A stretch of DNA of 39,337 nt, from the NCBI GenBank assembly GCA_017538365.1, contig JAFYIZ010000016.1:1-39337 (forward strand), given 5' to 3'. The notes beneath the pieces were generated by a model that saw only the letters and a program-made list of their open reading frames with translations, was not told the origin of the DNA and did not search any database. The position numbers were made by a program, and so were the translations under genes. Every line of letters begins with the position of its first letter. Positions within the stretch are counted from its first letter, which is position 1. The stretch comes from a bacterium. GTDB taxonomy: Bacteria; UBP6; UBA1177. This document shows, in pieces, positions 15,567 to 24,540 of this stretch.

Positions 15567-16736
15567 CTACTCAAACAACTTGATGATTTCCTGAGCCGCT
15601 TTGCGGCCTGAAGATATCGCTTCGACGATGGTGGAACCTCCCGTTTTGCAGTCGCCTGCGTAAACAAGTTTCGCGCTGTCATCGTTTTTGGTGTCGGAGC
15701 GGCTTCCGACTGCTCTGATGATGAGGTCGAAATAAGGAAGTGCGATCGAAGAATTTTCGACCGGGATCCATTTTTCACCGTCGAAGAAGTTTCTTCTCAC
15801 GGTGAGGCAGAGTTTGTTTCCGATCTTTTCGATCTTTTCGGGGCTCGTCATGCCGTTGAGGTCGATCCTGTGGTTTACGAGATCGAGGTATTCAGCTTTC
15901 GAGATTCGCATGTCCGAAATGCGGCGTCTTACGAACATTTCGACCGATGCCGCGCCGTTTCTCATCGCTGTCTGGGCGCAGTCCGCCGCGACGTTTCCGC
16001 CTCCGATGACCGCAACGTGACCGTTCGTCTGGAAATCTTCGGGATGGTAGAGGAAATCGGTGTATGAAACGCTGAGTTCTTCTCCCGGGATCTTGAGTTC
16101 AAGGCAGTTGGGCTCGCCGGTTGAGACGATGACCGCATCGAACCGGTTGAGAAGTTCGACAGTGTGGCTGACTTTCGCGTTGAGCTTGAGAGTAACTAGA
16201 TCGTTGCTGCTGATAAACTCCCAGTCGCGCTCGATTACTTCGTGCGGAAGCCTGTTTTCGGGAATCATGCAGAGTGCGCCGCCGATCTCGTGACGACCTT
16301 CAAAAATCGTGACTTTGAAGCCGTTTTTAACAAGAAGCGCAGTTGCCGCAAGCCCGGCAGGCCCTGCTCCGACGATGGCAACAGTGTGACCGTTGTGCGG
16401 AAGAGTCACCTTTTCAGGATGATCCACCCTGAAATTGTGCAGAATAGTCGCCTGAACTCTCGGAATGTTGACGGGAAAGTCGATTCCCGAGCGGGTGCAC
16501 GCCTTCATGCAGAATTTGTCAGGACAAATCAAACCGCAGGTCTGACCCATAGGATTGACGCGGGTGATCGCCGCGACCGCCTCGTTCCACTCCTCCGCCT
16601 TCGAATACTGGATGAATTCACGCGGATTGCAGCTGACCGGACATGCATTCATGCAGGGTTCCGTTTTGCAGTTGAGGCAGCGTTTCAGCTCCTCGCGAAG
16701 CTGTATCTTGGTAAGATAAAGTGATTTTTCGGACAT
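15567..16736 (-). CDS. PreT/GltD-like FAD-NAD(P)H oxidoreductase with N-terminal Fe-S domain
   Basis: The 389-residue cytoplasmic flavoprotein has an N-terminal Fer4_20-type domain with two cysteine sets (Cys20, 23, 28, 32 and Cys67, 71, 76, 80) for two [4Fe-4S] clusters. An FAD Rossmann loop GAGPAG (123-128) and an NAD(P)H loop GGGNVA (245-250) follow. A final AGDCKTGGSTIVEA motif contacts FAD. This layout is shared by the glutamate synthase small subunit and by PreT, the electron-input subunit of dihydropyrimidine dehydrogenase; the CTRSGID and NIPRVQ stretches resemble PreT. No large subunit (GltB or PreA) lies next to it, so the electron acceptor is unknown. It follows the isocitrate dehydrogenase-type gene by 21 bases and probably shares its transcript, though its ribosome binding site is weak. 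Confidence 0.85.
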   Translation of the reverse strand: MSEKSLYLTKIQLREELKRCLNCKTEPCMNACPVSCNPREFIQYSKAEEWNEAVAAITRVNPMGQTCGLICPDKFCMKACTRSGIDFPVNIPRVQATILHNFRVDHPEKVTLPHNGHTVAIVGAGPAGLAATALLVKNGFKVTIFEGRHEIGGALCMIPENRLPHEVIERDWEFISSNDLVTLKLNAKVSHTVELLNRFDAVIVSTGEPNCLELKIPGEELSVSYTDFLYHPEDFQTNGHVAVIGGGNVAADCAQTAMRNGAASVEMFVRRRISDMRISKAEYLDLVNHRIDLNGMTSPEKIEKIGNKLCLTVRRNFFDGEKWIPVENSSIALPYFDLIIRAVGSRSDTKNDDSAKLVYAGDCKTGGSTIVEAISSGRKAAQEIIKLFE

Positions 16737-16757
16737 GATTTTTTATCGAAAAAGTGT

Positions 16758-17888
16758 TTATTTAAGTGCGTTTTTAAGGATTTCTTCAGCAACTTCGAGC
16801 GTTTTTGCAGTTCCGCCGAGGTCGTAAGTTACAACTTTGCGCTCTTTAACGGTGAGTTCTACTCCTTTCTGGATTCTTGCAGCCATTTCGTGTTCGCCGA
16901 GGTATGTGCAGAGCATTTTTCCAGCGAGAATTGTTGCCATCGGGTTTACCTTGTACATTCCGGTGTATTTCGGAGCGCTGCCGTGAACAGGCTCGAAAAC
17001 AGCGTAGTTGGAGCCGATGTTTCCGCTGTGAGCGAAGCCGAGGCCGCCTACAAGCTGGCTGCAGAGGTCGCTGATGATGTCGCCGAAAAGGTTTTCCGCA
17101 ACAAGAACTTCATACTTCTCGGGGCATTTTACAAGCCACATTCCGATAGCGTCTACGTTGTCGAACCAAGCTGTGATCTCAGGATATTCAGCTGCGATCT
17201 TCTCGAAAACTTCGACCATGAGTCCGCCGGTCTTTCTGAGAACGTTCGGTTTTTCAACGAGCGTAACTTTTTTCTTTCCGAATTTTCTTGCGTGCTCGAA
17301 TGCAGCTCTGATGATTCTTTCAGCACCTTTTCTCGTGATTATTCTTGTCGAGATAGCAAGGTCTTCTCCGGGAGTATCCATGAAGAACTTCATCTTCGGC
17401 GAATCTTTTGCAAGAGCAGCTTTGAGCTCGTCGCTTACAGGACCGTATTCAACGCCTGCATAGCTGCCTTCGGTGTTCTCTCTGAAAACCGTGATGTTGA
17501 TGTCTTCTTTTCCGTTGAGGTTGAGCGGGTTACCCGGGATCGCGATGTTCGGTCTTTCGTTGCAGTAAAGGTCGAATTCCTGGCGGAGTCTGACTATCGG
17601 AGAGAAATAGGTGAGACCTTTGTCTCTGAGCTCGGGAATAAGCTCGTTTTTAGCCTCTTTCTGCGGTTTTGAAGTGATTGCACCGAAAAGAGCAGCATCG
17701 GTAGTCTTCATCATATCGGTCGTTCTTTTGGGAAGCGGATCGCCCTCTTTGCACCAGAATTCCCAGCCGATGTCGCCGTGAATGTACTCAGCATCAAGTT
17801 TAAGACCGTCGAAAACGATCTTTGCAGCTTCCATAACCTCTTTTCCAACGCCGTCACCCGGCAGCCAAGCGATACGATACTTTGCCAT
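16758..17888 (-). CDS. isocitrate/isopropylmalate dehydrogenase family enzyme, probably isocitrate dehydrogenase
   Basis: The 376-residue beta-decarboxylating dehydrogenase starts with LPGDGVG. It keeps the substrate and metal motifs: Ser96 six residues before Arg102 (as Ser113/Arg119 in E. coli isocitrate dehydrogenase), ERP with Arg112, FRENTEGSYAG, DNVDA and NLFGDIISDL. The equivalent of the phosphorylatable Ser favours isocitrate over isopropylmalate. HGSAPKY carries Lys-Tyr at the positions that select NADP in E. coli Icd, where NAD enzymes usually have Asp-Ile; this is my reading of the motif, not a test. No leuB neighbours (leuA, leuC, leuD) are present. AAAGGAG lies upstream of the ATG, and a good promoter is present. 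Confidence 0.82.
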   Translation of the reverse strand: MAKYRIAWLPGDGVGKEVMEAAKIVFDGLKLDAEYIHGDIGWEFWCKEGDPLPKRTTDMMKTTDAALFGAITSKPQKEAKNELIPELRDKGLTYFSPIVRLRQEFDLYCNERPNIAIPGNPLNLNGKEDINITVFRENTEGSYAGVEYGPVSDELKAALAKDSPKMKFFMDTPGEDLAISTRIITRKGAERIIRAAFEHARKFGKKKVTLVEKPNVLRKTGGLMVEVFEKIAAEYPEITAWFDNVDAIGMWLVKCPEKYEVLVAENLFGDIISDLCSQLVGGLGFAHSGNIGSNYAVFEPVHGSAPKYTGMYKVNPMATILAGKMLCTYLGEHEMAARIQKGVELTVKERKVVTYDLGGTAKTLEVAEEILKNALK

Positions 17889-17953
17889 GATTTTCTCCTT
17901 TGAAAAAAATTATTAAAAAACTCAAAACAGTGAATGAACTTCAAAAGCGGTTG

Positions 17954-17981
17954 ATTCTACACTTTGATTTGTTTTGGTCAA
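17954..17981 (-). promoter_or_regulatory. putative promoter for the isocitrate dehydrogenase-type and PreT-like genes
   Basis: On the minus strand a TTGACC -35 (17976-17981) and a TAGAAT -10 (17954-17959) are 16 bp apart, about 65 bp upstream of the start codon. Confidence 0.6.
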
Positions 17982-17995
17982 ACAAAAAAACTGAT

Positions 17996-19105
17996 TTATT
18001 CGTCTTCGTCCGTACCTGAGAACTCTTCGACGCTCTGACCGAGCAGAAGCGCGTTCTGATAGTGGATTAAAGGATCGATTATCATGTCGAGTGAACCTTC
18101 CATGATTTCGTTTATCCTGTAAAGCGTAAGTTTTATGCGGTGGTCGGTGACGCGGCCCTGCGGGAAATTGTAAGTTCTGATTTTCTCAGATCTGTCGCCG
18201 CTTCCGACAAGGCTCCTGCGCTGCGAGCTGACCTCCTGGTCGCGTTTTTCGCGCTCTAATTTAAGAAGTTTTGCTTCCAGAACTTTCATTGCCCTTGCAC
18301 GGTTCTGAATCTGGCTTCTTTCATCCTGCATCGCGACGACGATTCCCGTCGGAATATGTGTAATTCGGACTGCGCTGTCTGTCTTGTTGACGTGCTGGCC
18401 GCCTGCGCCGCTTGAACGGTAAACATCGATTTTGAGGTCTTTTTCGTCGATCTGAACTTCATCAATTTCGTCTGCCTGCGGAAGAACAGCTACCGTGATT
18501 GCCGAAGTATGGACACGCCCTTGAGATTCAGTTACCGGAACGCGCTGAACGCGGTGAACGCCGCCTTCGTATTTGAGCCTGCCGTAGACGTCATCACCAG
18601 AAATTTCGGAAATGACTTCCTTGATTCCCGCGCCTTCAGCCGTGCTGATAGACATGATTTCGACTTTCCACTTGTTGAGTTCGGCATAACGGCAGTACAT
18701 TCTGTAGATTTCTTCTGCAAAAAGAGCCGCTTCGTCACCGCCCGTTCCTGCACGGATTTCCAGAATCGCGCTTTTCTCGTCAAGCGGATCTCTCGGAAGA
18801 AGGAGAACATTGAGTTCGTCGGTTATCGCATTGTATTTTTCCTCGAGTTCGGGAAGTTCAGCCTTGATCATGTCGATGAGTTCGGGATCTTTTTCGATCG
18901 AAAGCATCTCCTTCTGATCTGCAATTTCGCGCTCAAGTTTGTCCCACTCCAGATAGTTGTCGACGATTTTTTTCAGGCGTTTGTATTCACGCATGAGTTT
19001 CGTGTACTTTTTCACGTCGCCGACAGTTTCGGGCTTCGCGATTTCCTTTTCAATGTTCAGAAAACTTTTGTGAATCTCGGCAAGTTTGTCTTTGATTTCA
19101 AGCAT
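17996..19105 (-). CDS. prfA: peptide chain release factor 1
   Basis: RF1 recognises UAA and UAG stop codons and triggers peptide release. The 369-residue protein has an N-terminal helical domain (about 1-100), the stop-codon-reading PVT tripeptide in [15 protein letters not shown] (the RF1 type; RF2 would have SPF), and the universally conserved GGQ in SGAGGQHVN. The start at 19105 is chosen because AGAGGAA lies just upstream and family members begin with M-x-x-K-L; the longer frame adds 12 residues from the terminator region. It follows rpmE in the same direction, an arrangement (rpmE-prfA) common in bacteria. Confidence 0.96.
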   Translation of the reverse strand: MLEIKDKLAEIHKSFLNIEKEIAKPETVGDVKKYTKLMREYKRLKKIVDNYLEWDKLEREIADQKEMLSIEKDPELIDMIKAELPELEEKYNAITDELNVLLLPRDPLDEKSAILEIRAGTGGDEAALFAEEIYRMYCRYAELNKWKVEIMSISTAEGAGIKEVISEISGDDVYGRLKYEGGVHRVQRVPVTESQGRVHTSAITVAVLPQADEIDEVQIDEKDLKIDVYRSSGAGGQHVNKTDSAVRITHIPTGIVVAMQDERSQIQNRARAMKVLEAKLLKLEREKRDQEVSSQRRSLVGSGDRSEKIRTYNFPQGRVTDHRIKLTLYRINEIMEGSLDMIIDPLIHYQNALLLGQSVEEFSGTDEDE

Positions 19106-19119
19106 CGGTTCCTCTTGAT

Positions 19120-19160
19120 AAAAAAATCCCGCCAATCTCACAAAAAAGGAATTTGACGGG
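19120..19160 (-). terminator. putative terminator between rpmE and prfA
   Basis: On the minus strand CCCGTCAA (19153-19160) pairs with TTGGCGGG (19128-19135) with one G-U pair and a 17-base loop, followed by ATTTTTTT. It would end or attenuate rpmE transcripts. The large loop makes it a moderate candidate, and the GGCGGGATTTTTT tail also resembles the first transcribed bases of other promoters here. Confidence 0.5.
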
Positions 19161-19183
19161 CTTTAAAACTGAAAAAAGCAGAG

Positions 19184-19405
19184 CTATTTTTTGCCTGCGT
19201 AGGTGTCTCTTTTGTACTTCGCGTTGAATTTTTCGATTCTGCCTGCGGTATCGACGATTTTTGTCTTACCGGTGTAGAACGGATGGCAGTTCGAGCAGAT
19301 TTCTACGTTGTAGCCTTCTTTTTTGGTGGAACGGGTAACATATTCCGCTCCGCATGAACACTTGACCGTTATAACTTCAAGCTTCGGATGAACTTTTTCT
19401 TTCAT
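19184..19405 (-). CDS. rpmE: 50S ribosomal protein L31
   Basis: The 73-residue protein shows the L31 signature: a first cysteine pair in CSCG, a second in [11 protein letters not shown], then [16 protein letters not shown]. The cysteines indicate the zinc-binding type rather than the zinc-free paralogue. The ATG at 19405 is preferred over the upstream frame start because GGAG sits seven bases before it and family members start M-K-x-x-I/V-H-P. It has its own promoter and is followed by prfA. Confidence 0.96.
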   Translation of the reverse strand: MKEKVHPKLEVITVKCSCGAEYVTRSTKKEGYNVEICSNCHPFYTGKTKIVDTAGRIEKFNAKYKRDTYAGKK

Positions 19406-19447
19406 TTCAAACTCCTTCAAAAAATATGGAACAAAAAAATCGCGGGT

Positions 19448-19475
19448 ATAGTAATCAAATAAACAAAAAAAGCAA
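19448..19475 (-). promoter_or_regulatory. putative promoter of rpmE
   Basis: On the minus strand a TTGCTT -35 (19470-19475) and a TACTAT -10 (19448-19453) are 16 bp apart, followed by ACCCGCGATTTTTTT. The GC-rich discriminator plus T-run is shared with the rpoZ and purM promoters. Confidence 0.6.
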
Positions 19476-19499
19476 GTTATTTTTACACATACCGGTTTT

Positions 19500-20222
19500 T
19501 CAATCAGTTTTCAGCAGCGTTCTCACGGCATAACTTGCAAGCATAAGTCCCGCCGCCTGCGGCACAAAAACGGTCGAACCCTGAACTTTGCGGATTCTTC
19601 CCGGATTTTCGTCATTTTCTTCCTCGTTTTCTATCGGATCGCACGGGATTTCGCGGCTGAAAACAACCGAAAAATGCTTTTTTACGCCACGGTTTCTGAG
19701 CCTTTTGCGGACAAATTTCGCCAGAGAGCAGACATCGGTTTTCCAGATATCGGCAAATTCAAGTTTTTCAGGGCAGATCCTGCCGCCCGTTCCCATCGAG
19801 GAAATAAAGTTTTCGTTTCTTTCCAGAAGGGCGATTATCAGATTGACTTTCGGATTCAGACTGTCGATCGCGTCAATGTGGAAACCGGCGTCAAGAACCA
19901 TCGAAGCAGCATCGGCTCCGCGCATAAAATCGGAATAAACTTCAATATTTACATCAGGATTTACCGATTTCGCGGCATTCAGGAAAACGTCACTTTTTTT
20001 CATTCCGACAGTAGAATCGAAACCGAAAATCAGGCGGTTAAGATTGGATTCGCTCACAGTATCGAAATCGACCGCTTTTATCGTTCCGACTCCGCTTCTG
20101 ACCAGCGCCATCGCAGCGGCCGCCCCTACTCCGCCCAAACCATAGACTGCAACTGACGAATTTTTGAGTTTTTCTATTCCGGATGCACCGAAAATGATTT
20201 CGTTTCTTTCGGAAAAAGACAT
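19500..20222 (-). CDS. tcdA: TcdA-like tRNA threonylcarbamoyladenosine dehydratase (ThiF/E1-like fold)
   Basis: The 240-residue E1-like enzyme has the nucleotide loop GLGGVGA (about 28-34), the [12 protein letters not shown] motif that binds ATP-Mg, the DAIDS turn, an SSMGTGGR stretch and the [14 protein letters not shown] region typical of TcdA/CsdL. TcdA uses ATP to cyclise t6A37 of tRNA to its ct6A form. A Moeb/ThiF sulfur-carrier role is less likely, because the C-terminal zinc-binding CxxC pairs are absent. It starts one base after the dnaJ stop, so it is probably cotranscribed with the chaperone genes. tsaE, which acts earlier in the same modification, is elsewhere in this window. Confidence 0.85.
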   Translation of the reverse strand: MSFSERNEIIFGASGIEKLKNSSVAVYGLGGVGAAAAMALVRSGVGTIKAVDFDTVSESNLNRLIFGFDSTVGMKKSDVFLNAAKSVNPDVNIEVYSDFMRGADAASMVLDAGFHIDAIDSLNPKVNLIIALLERNENFISSMGTGGRICPEKLEFADIWKTDVCSLAKFVRKRLRNRGVKKHFSVVFSREIPCDPIENEEENDENPGRIRKVQGSTVFVPQAAGLMLASYAVRTLLKTD

Positions 20223-21377
20223 CTATTTATTGAACCATTTCTTGATTTTTTCGAGGTAATCCTTCAGCGTCGGGCGCTCCTTTATCTCTTTTTCGAACTC
20301 TTTGAGCTTAAGAATCGCATCTTTGTGTGCGTCCGAAAGGTTTCTCGGCACTTCGAGCTTGAAAATTACATAAAGAACACCTTTGCCGCGACCGTGGACA
20401 TCGGGGAAACCCTTGTCTTTGAGCCTCATTTTCGTATTCGGCTGAGTTCCTGCAGGAAGAGTCATGTCGACCGGTCCGTCCATCGTCGGAACTTCGATTT
20501 TGTCGCCAAGTGCCGCCTGCGAATAAGTTATCGGAATTTCTACAAAAATATCGTTCCCTTCTCTAACAAAAAGTTCGTCGCCCCTGACCTTTACCTCGAC
20601 ATAGAAATCGCCGCGCGGTCCGCCGTTAAGCCCTGCGTTTCCCTCGCCTGCGACACGGATCTGCATTCCGTCAGCGATACCGGCCGGAACTTTGACTTCA
20701 AGCTTTTTGCTCTCTTTAAGAAATCCGGTTCCGTGACAGTGTGTGCACGGTTTTTCAATGATGGTTCCTTCGCCGTGACAGGTCGGACAAGTCTGCGCGA
20801 TAGAAAAGAAGCCGTTGCCGCTTCTGATCTGACCGCTTCCTTTGCAGGTCGGGCACGCCTTTCTCGAACTTCCCGTCTCAGCGCCCGTTCCGTTGCAGAA
20901 CTGGCAGGTCGAAGAGCGGTTGAACGAAACTTCCTTTGAAACGCCGGTGTAGGATTCTTTGAAATTAATCACTATTTTCGAAACCAAATCGGTTCCCTGC
21001 TGAGGCATATTTCTGCCGCGTCTTCTGCCGCCGCCGAAAATGTTGTCGAACATATCGCCCAGATTGTCGAAAGCACCGCCGCCGCCGAAACCTGCGTTTT
21101 TGAACATTTCCGACAAATCGACTCCGTCAGCACCGGCACCGAAGCCGCCTTTGAGTCCGTCTTCGCCGTACTGGTCGTAAATCTGACGTTTTTCGGGGTC
21201 GGAAAGAACTTCGTTGGCCTCGTTTACCCTTTTGAACTTTTCTTCGGCTTCTTTATCGCCCGGATTTCTGTCGGGGTGATATTTCATCGCCATTTTTTTG
21301 AATGCTTTCTTTATCTCTTCGGGTGACGCCGTTCTCGAAACACCGAGTATTTCGTAATAATCCTGCTTGCCAGCCAT
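20223..21377 (-). CDS. dnaJ: chaperone protein DnaJ (type I Hsp40)
   Basis: DnaJ delivers clients to DnaK and stimulates its ATPase. The 384 residues show all type I parts: a J domain (about 5-72) with HPDRN, a Gly/Phe-rich linker (about 76-130), a zinc domain with four CxxCxGxG-type motifs ([32 protein letters not shown]; about 155-220), and a C-terminal substrate domain. It lies downstream of dnaK behind a strong hairpin terminator, so its level is probably set below that of DnaK. GGAG precedes the ATG at a rather long distance. Confidence 0.97.
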   Translation of the reverse strand: MAGKQDYYEILGVSRTASPEEIKKAFKKMAMKYHPDRNPGDKEAEEKFKRVNEANEVLSDPEKRQIYDQYGEDGLKGGFGAGADGVDLSEMFKNAGFGGGGAFDNLGDMFDNIFGGGRRRGRNMPQQGTDLVSKIVINFKESYTGVSKEVSFNRSSTCQFCNGTGAETGSSRKACPTCKGSGQIRSGNGFFSIAQTCPTCHGEGTIIEKPCTHCHGTGFLKESKKLEVKVPAGIADGMQIRVAGEGNAGLNGGPRGDFYVEVKVRGDELFVREGNDIFVEIPITYSQAALGDKIEVPTMDGPVDMTLPAGTQPNTKMRLKDKGFPDVHGRGKGVLYVIFKLEVPRNLSDAHKDAILKLKEFEKEIKERPTLKDYLEKIKKWFNK

Positions 21378-21398
21378 AACGTTAAAACTCCGTAGTCA

Positions 21399-21426
21399 CA
21401 AAAAAAGTGCCGGACTTGCGTCCGGC
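21399..21426 (-). terminator. hairpin terminator/attenuator between dnaK and dnaJ
   Basis: On the minus strand GCCGGAC (21420-21426) and GTCCGGC (21409-21415) form a perfect 7-bp stem closed by a GCAA tetraloop and followed by ACTTTTTTTG. It is 9 bases after the dnaK stop. No promoter fits in the roughly 20 bases left before dnaJ, so dnaJ depends on readthrough. Confidence 0.85.
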
Positions 21427-21434
21427 TTTAAAGT

Positions 21435-23381
21435 CTATTTCTTTTCGGTGAAGTCGGCATCGACGACATCGTCACCGTCTTTGCCCGGATTGTATTCACC
21501 CGGATTCGGTTCGCCGGTTCCGCCTGCGCCGCCCATTCCGCCGAAACCGTCCATCGGGTTCTGACCATTTGCCGAAGCCGATTTGTAAACCGCTTCAGCA
21601 AGTTTGTAGGCAGCCTGGTTGAGCTCGTTTATAGCCGTTTCGATCTTGGCCGCATCATCGGTAGCCGAAGCGTCGCGGAGTTCCTGAAGTTTTGCTTCGA
21701 TCGCAGCTTTGTCGTCAGCAGTTACCTTGTCGCCGTATTCTTTGAGCGATTTTTCGGTCGTGTAGATCAGCTGTTCCGCGTTGTTCTTGGTTTCGATGAG
21801 TTTCTTTCTCTTCTCATCTTCCTCTTTATTCTTCTCGGCTTCGTTGACCATTCTTTCGATCTCTTCGTCGCTAAGTCCGCTTCCCGCCTTGATGACGATC
21901 TTGTTCTCTTTGTTGGTACCCAGGTCTTTCGCGCTTACGTTGAGGATACCGTTGGCATCTATATCGAAACTTACTTCGATTTTCGGAACACCTCTAGGAG
22001 CTGGCGGAATGTCCTTAAGTTCGAATTCGCCCAGAAGTTTGTTCTCGTTGGCTATCGTTCTTTCACCCTGGAAAACTCTGATCTGAACGCCAGGCTGGTT
22101 ATCGACCGCGGTCGAGAAAGTCTCTGTTTTCTTGGTCGGGATCGTGGTGTTTCTCGGGATAAGTTTCGTGAAAACACCGCCCAGTGTTTCGATACCGAGT
22201 GAAAGCGGAGTTACATCAAGAAGAAGGATATCTTTTACATCGCCTTTCAGAACGCCGCCCTGAATTGCAGCACCGATCGCAACGACTTCATCGGGGTTAA
22301 CACCTTTGTGAAGCTCTTTCTGGAAGAACTCTTTTACAAGTCTCTGGACTATCGGCATACGTGTCATACCGCCGACCATGATGACTTCGTCGATATCGTT
22401 GACGGTAAGTTTTGCATCGGCAAGAACCTTTTTGCACGGCTCAAGAGTTTTCTTAGCCAGATCTTCGACAAGGCTTTCAAGTTTTGCTCTCGACATCGTG
22501 ATGTTGAGGTGTTTAGGACCTGTTGCATCAGCAGTGATGAACGGAAGGTTGATGTTGGTTTCCATCGTCGAAGAAAGCTCGTGTTTAGCTTTTTCAGCAG
22601 CTTCTTTAAGTCTCTGAAGCGCCATAGGATCGCTTGAAAGGTCGATCCCCTGCTCTTTCTTGAATTCGCTTACAAGGAATTCTATTATCCTCTGGTCGAA
22701 GTCTTCGCCGCCCAGGAACGTATCGCCGTTTGTCGAAAGAACTTCGAAAACGCCGTCGCCGAGTTCAAGAATTGAAATATCGAACGTACCGCCGCCCAGA
22801 TCGTAAACCGCGATCTTCATATCCTTTCCTTTGTTGTCTACGCCGTAAGCAAGTGCTGCAGCGGTAGGCTCGTTTATGATACGGAGAACGTTGAGGCCCG
22901 CGATTTTGCCGGCATCTTTCGTTGCCTGTCTCTGCGAATCGTTGAAGTAAGCAGGAACCGTGATGACTGCATCGGTAACTTTCTCGCCCAGATACTCTTC
23001 AGCGGTCTCTTTCATTTTGCTGAGGACCATAGCAGAGATCTGCTGCGGGCTGTACTCTTTGTCTTCGATCTTTACCCACGCATCGCCGTTTGCAGCCTTG
23101 ATGATCTGGAACGGAACGACCGATTTCATCTTCATGACTTCGGTAGCCTCATACTTTCTTCCGATAAGTCTTTTGATCGAGTAAAGAGTTCTCTGCGGGT
23201 TCGTGATCGACTGTCTTTTTGCAAGCTGACCGACCAGTCTCTCGCCTTTGTCTGTGAACGCTACGATACTCGGAGTGGTTCTTGAACCTTCCGAATTTGC
23301 GATGACCTTAGGCTCTCCGCCTTCCATGATACTTACGCAGCTGTTGGTCGTACCAAGGTCAATACCGATAACTTTTCCCAT
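21435..23381 (-). CDS. dnaK: chaperone protein DnaK (Hsp70)
   Basis: The 648-residue Hsp70 has the nucleotide-binding domain motifs [11 protein letters not shown] at the N-terminus, [30 protein letters not shown] and the GGMTRMP loop. The substrate-binding domain (about 390 onward) and the lid follow, ending in a Gly-rich stretch and an acidic DDVVDADF tail typical of bacterial DnaK. The start at 23381 is chosen because GGAGG lies upstream and [10 protein letters not shown] is the family start. It is 20 bases after grpE. Its partners grpE and dnaJ flank it. Confidence 0.98.
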   Translation of the reverse strand: MGKVIGIDLGTTNSCVSIMEGGEPKVIANSEGSRTTPSIVAFTDKGERLVGQLAKRQSITNPQRTLYSIKRLIGRKYEATEVMKMKSVVPFQIIKAANGDAWVKIEDKEYSPQQISAMVLSKMKETAEEYLGEKVTDAVITVPAYFNDSQRQATKDAGKIAGLNVLRIINEPTAAALAYGVDNKGKDMKIAVYDLGGGTFDISILELGDGVFEVLSTNGDTFLGGEDFDQRIIEFLVSEFKKEQGIDLSSDPMALQRLKEAAEKAKHELSSTMETNINLPFITADATGPKHLNITMSRAKLESLVEDLAKKTLEPCKKVLADAKLTVNDIDEVIMVGGMTRMPIVQRLVKEFFQKELHKGVNPDEVVAIGAAIQGGVLKGDVKDILLLDVTPLSLGIETLGGVFTKLIPRNTTIPTKKTETFSTAVDNQPGVQIRVFQGERTIANENKLLGEFELKDIPPAPRGVPKIEVSFDIDANGILNVSAKDLGTNKENKIVIKAGSGLSDEEIERMVNEAEKNKEEDEKRKKLIETKNNAEQLIYTTEKSLKEYGDKVTADDKAAIEAKLQELRDASATDDAAKIETAINELNQAAYKLAEAVYKSASANGQNPMDGFGGMGGAGGTGEPNPGEYNPGKDGDDVVDADFTEKK

Positions 23382-23401
23382 GATTTCCTCCAATTATAAT
23401 G

Positions 23402-24226
23402 TTAACAATTACCGTTTTCTTCATTATTTTCAGCAGTTTCCGAAACATTTTCTGTTGTTTCAGCCTGCTCTTCAACTTTATTTTCCTCTGCTTCCGCCGG
23501 TTCTTCTACTTTCGTTTCTTCCGGTTTCGTCGCAGGAATACCGCTTGCAACAACGACCATCGCCGGTCTGATCACTCTGTCGTGAAGTTTGTAGCACTTT
23601 ACATACTCCGCAACGATCTCGTTTGCCTCTTTTCCGTCAACGTTTATCATGCTCATAGCCTGATGGATTGCCGGATCGAACTTCTCACCGATGCTGCTGA
23701 TGCAGACCAGACCGTGCTTGTTGCAGATATTGTCGAATTTGGCGCCGAGGTGTTTGATTCCCTGAATGAAAGGATCGCTTTCAGCTTCTTCACTCTTCGG
23801 AATGAACTCCATCGCCTTGTCGAAATCGTCTTTTACAGTAATAAAATCCTTAAAGAAGTCTTCAACCGCGAATTTTATCTTCGAGCGGAATTCGTTTTCA
23901 ATTCTCGTCTTCTGATTTCTGTTTTCAGCAACCAGCGATTTTACGCTTCCTTCAAGTTCCGCGATTTTTTCGTCTTTGAGTTTTATCTGCTCATCAAGTT
24001 TTGCGAGTTTTTCTTCAAGTTCCTTGATTTCTCTGTGAGCCTTTTCATCGCCTTTACCGCCGAACTTATTGAAAAATCTTTTCTTTTTCGATTTTTCGTG
24101 TTCACCGAGTTCATTGGCGAAAGCCTGAAGATCATTTCCGGCTACGTCTAAATTTTCATCAATCTCGATTGCGCCGTCATTCTCTTTTTCAAGCTCTTCT
24201 CTATATTTTCTTTCTTCTTCAGTCAT
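23402..24226 (-). CDS. grpE: nucleotide exchange factor GrpE, with extended tails
   Basis: GrpE releases ADP from DnaK. The 274-residue protein is longer than usual (about 190-200). It has an acidic N-terminal extension, a long coiled coil (about 68-115), the helical head region (AVEDFFKDFITVKDDFDKA, PFIQGIKH) and the beta domain with FDPAIHQAM and VIRPAMVVVA. A C-terminal extension of about 45 residues is Glu/Pro/Ala/Lys-rich and unlikely to fold. GGAGGGG precedes the ATG. As first gene of the grpE-dnaK-dnaJ cluster it lies behind a strong promoter. Confidence 0.95.
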   Translation of the reverse strand: MTEEERKYREELEKENDGAIEIDENLDVAGNDLQAFANELGEHEKSKKKRFFNKFGGKGDEKAHREIKELEEKLAKLDEQIKLKDEKIAELEGSVKSLVAENRNQKTRIENEFRSKIKFAVEDFFKDFITVKDDFDKAMEFIPKSEEAESDPFIQGIKHLGAKFDNICNKHGLVCISSIGEKFDPAIHQAMSMINVDGKEANEIVAEYVKCYKLHDRVIRPAMVVVASGIPATKPEETKVEEPAEAEENKVEEQAETTENVSETAENNEENGNC

Positions 24227-24295
24227 AACCCCTCCAAAGGCTAACTGCCTGAAATCACTAATCTCTCAATCCAAACGAGCCTCAAAGCACGCTTT

Positions 24296-24323
24296 TATAT
24301 AAAGACGGTTTCCGTAAAGTCAA
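24296..24323 (-). promoter_or_regulatory. grpE: putative promoter of grpE-dnaK with a dyad in the spacer
   Basis: On the minus strand a TTGACT -35 (24318-24323) and a TATATA -10 (24296-24301) are 16 bp apart. The spacer contains the dyad ACGG-AAA-CCGT (24305-24315), a possible operator. No CIRCE element was found in the 313-bp gap 24227-24539, which otherwise holds only the repeats at its far end. The leader before the grpE ATG is about 65 bases. Confidence 0.6.
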
Positions 24324-24390
24324 CGGGCTAACATCAAAAAATTTTTCGGTGGCAAAAGCTGCTTTTGAAATTTCCTGCAGATTCCGGCTG

Positions 24391-24540
24391 AGAAAACTCA
24401 AAATTTCTCGTTTTTTTGAACTTTCTTTCCAAAAATTGTCAAGAAAACTCAAAAATTCGTTGATTTTTGAAATTTATTCCCAAAAATTGACAAGAAAACT
24501 CAAAAATTCGCGTTTTTTTGAACTTTCTCGGAAAGGCGTT
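24391..24540. repeat. 51-bp tandem repeats, each with an AT-rich hairpin, after the LolC/E-type gene
   Basis: Units at 24391-24441 and 24442-24492 and a partial third from 24493 share AGAAAACTCAAAA and a (T)CCAAAAATTG tail. Each holds a small hairpin (for example CAAAAAT with ATTTTTG near 24450-24470) next to a T/A run. They lie just past the stop codon of the permease gene on the minus strand and may end its transcript. The plus-strand reading frame through them is a 17-residue repeat with no ribosome binding site and is not called as a gene. Confidence 0.8.

Noticed and set aside
16890-17672. 260-residue plus-strand frame opposite the isocitrate dehydrogenase-type gene
   Set aside because: It is antisense to a well-conserved enzyme, lacks a ribosome binding site and has no recognisable domain.
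24227-24390. CIRCE/HrcA operator upstream of grpE
   Set aside because: No TTAGCACTC-N9-GAGTGCTAA-like sequence was found on reading the gap; only the ACGG-AAA-CCGT dyad is present.
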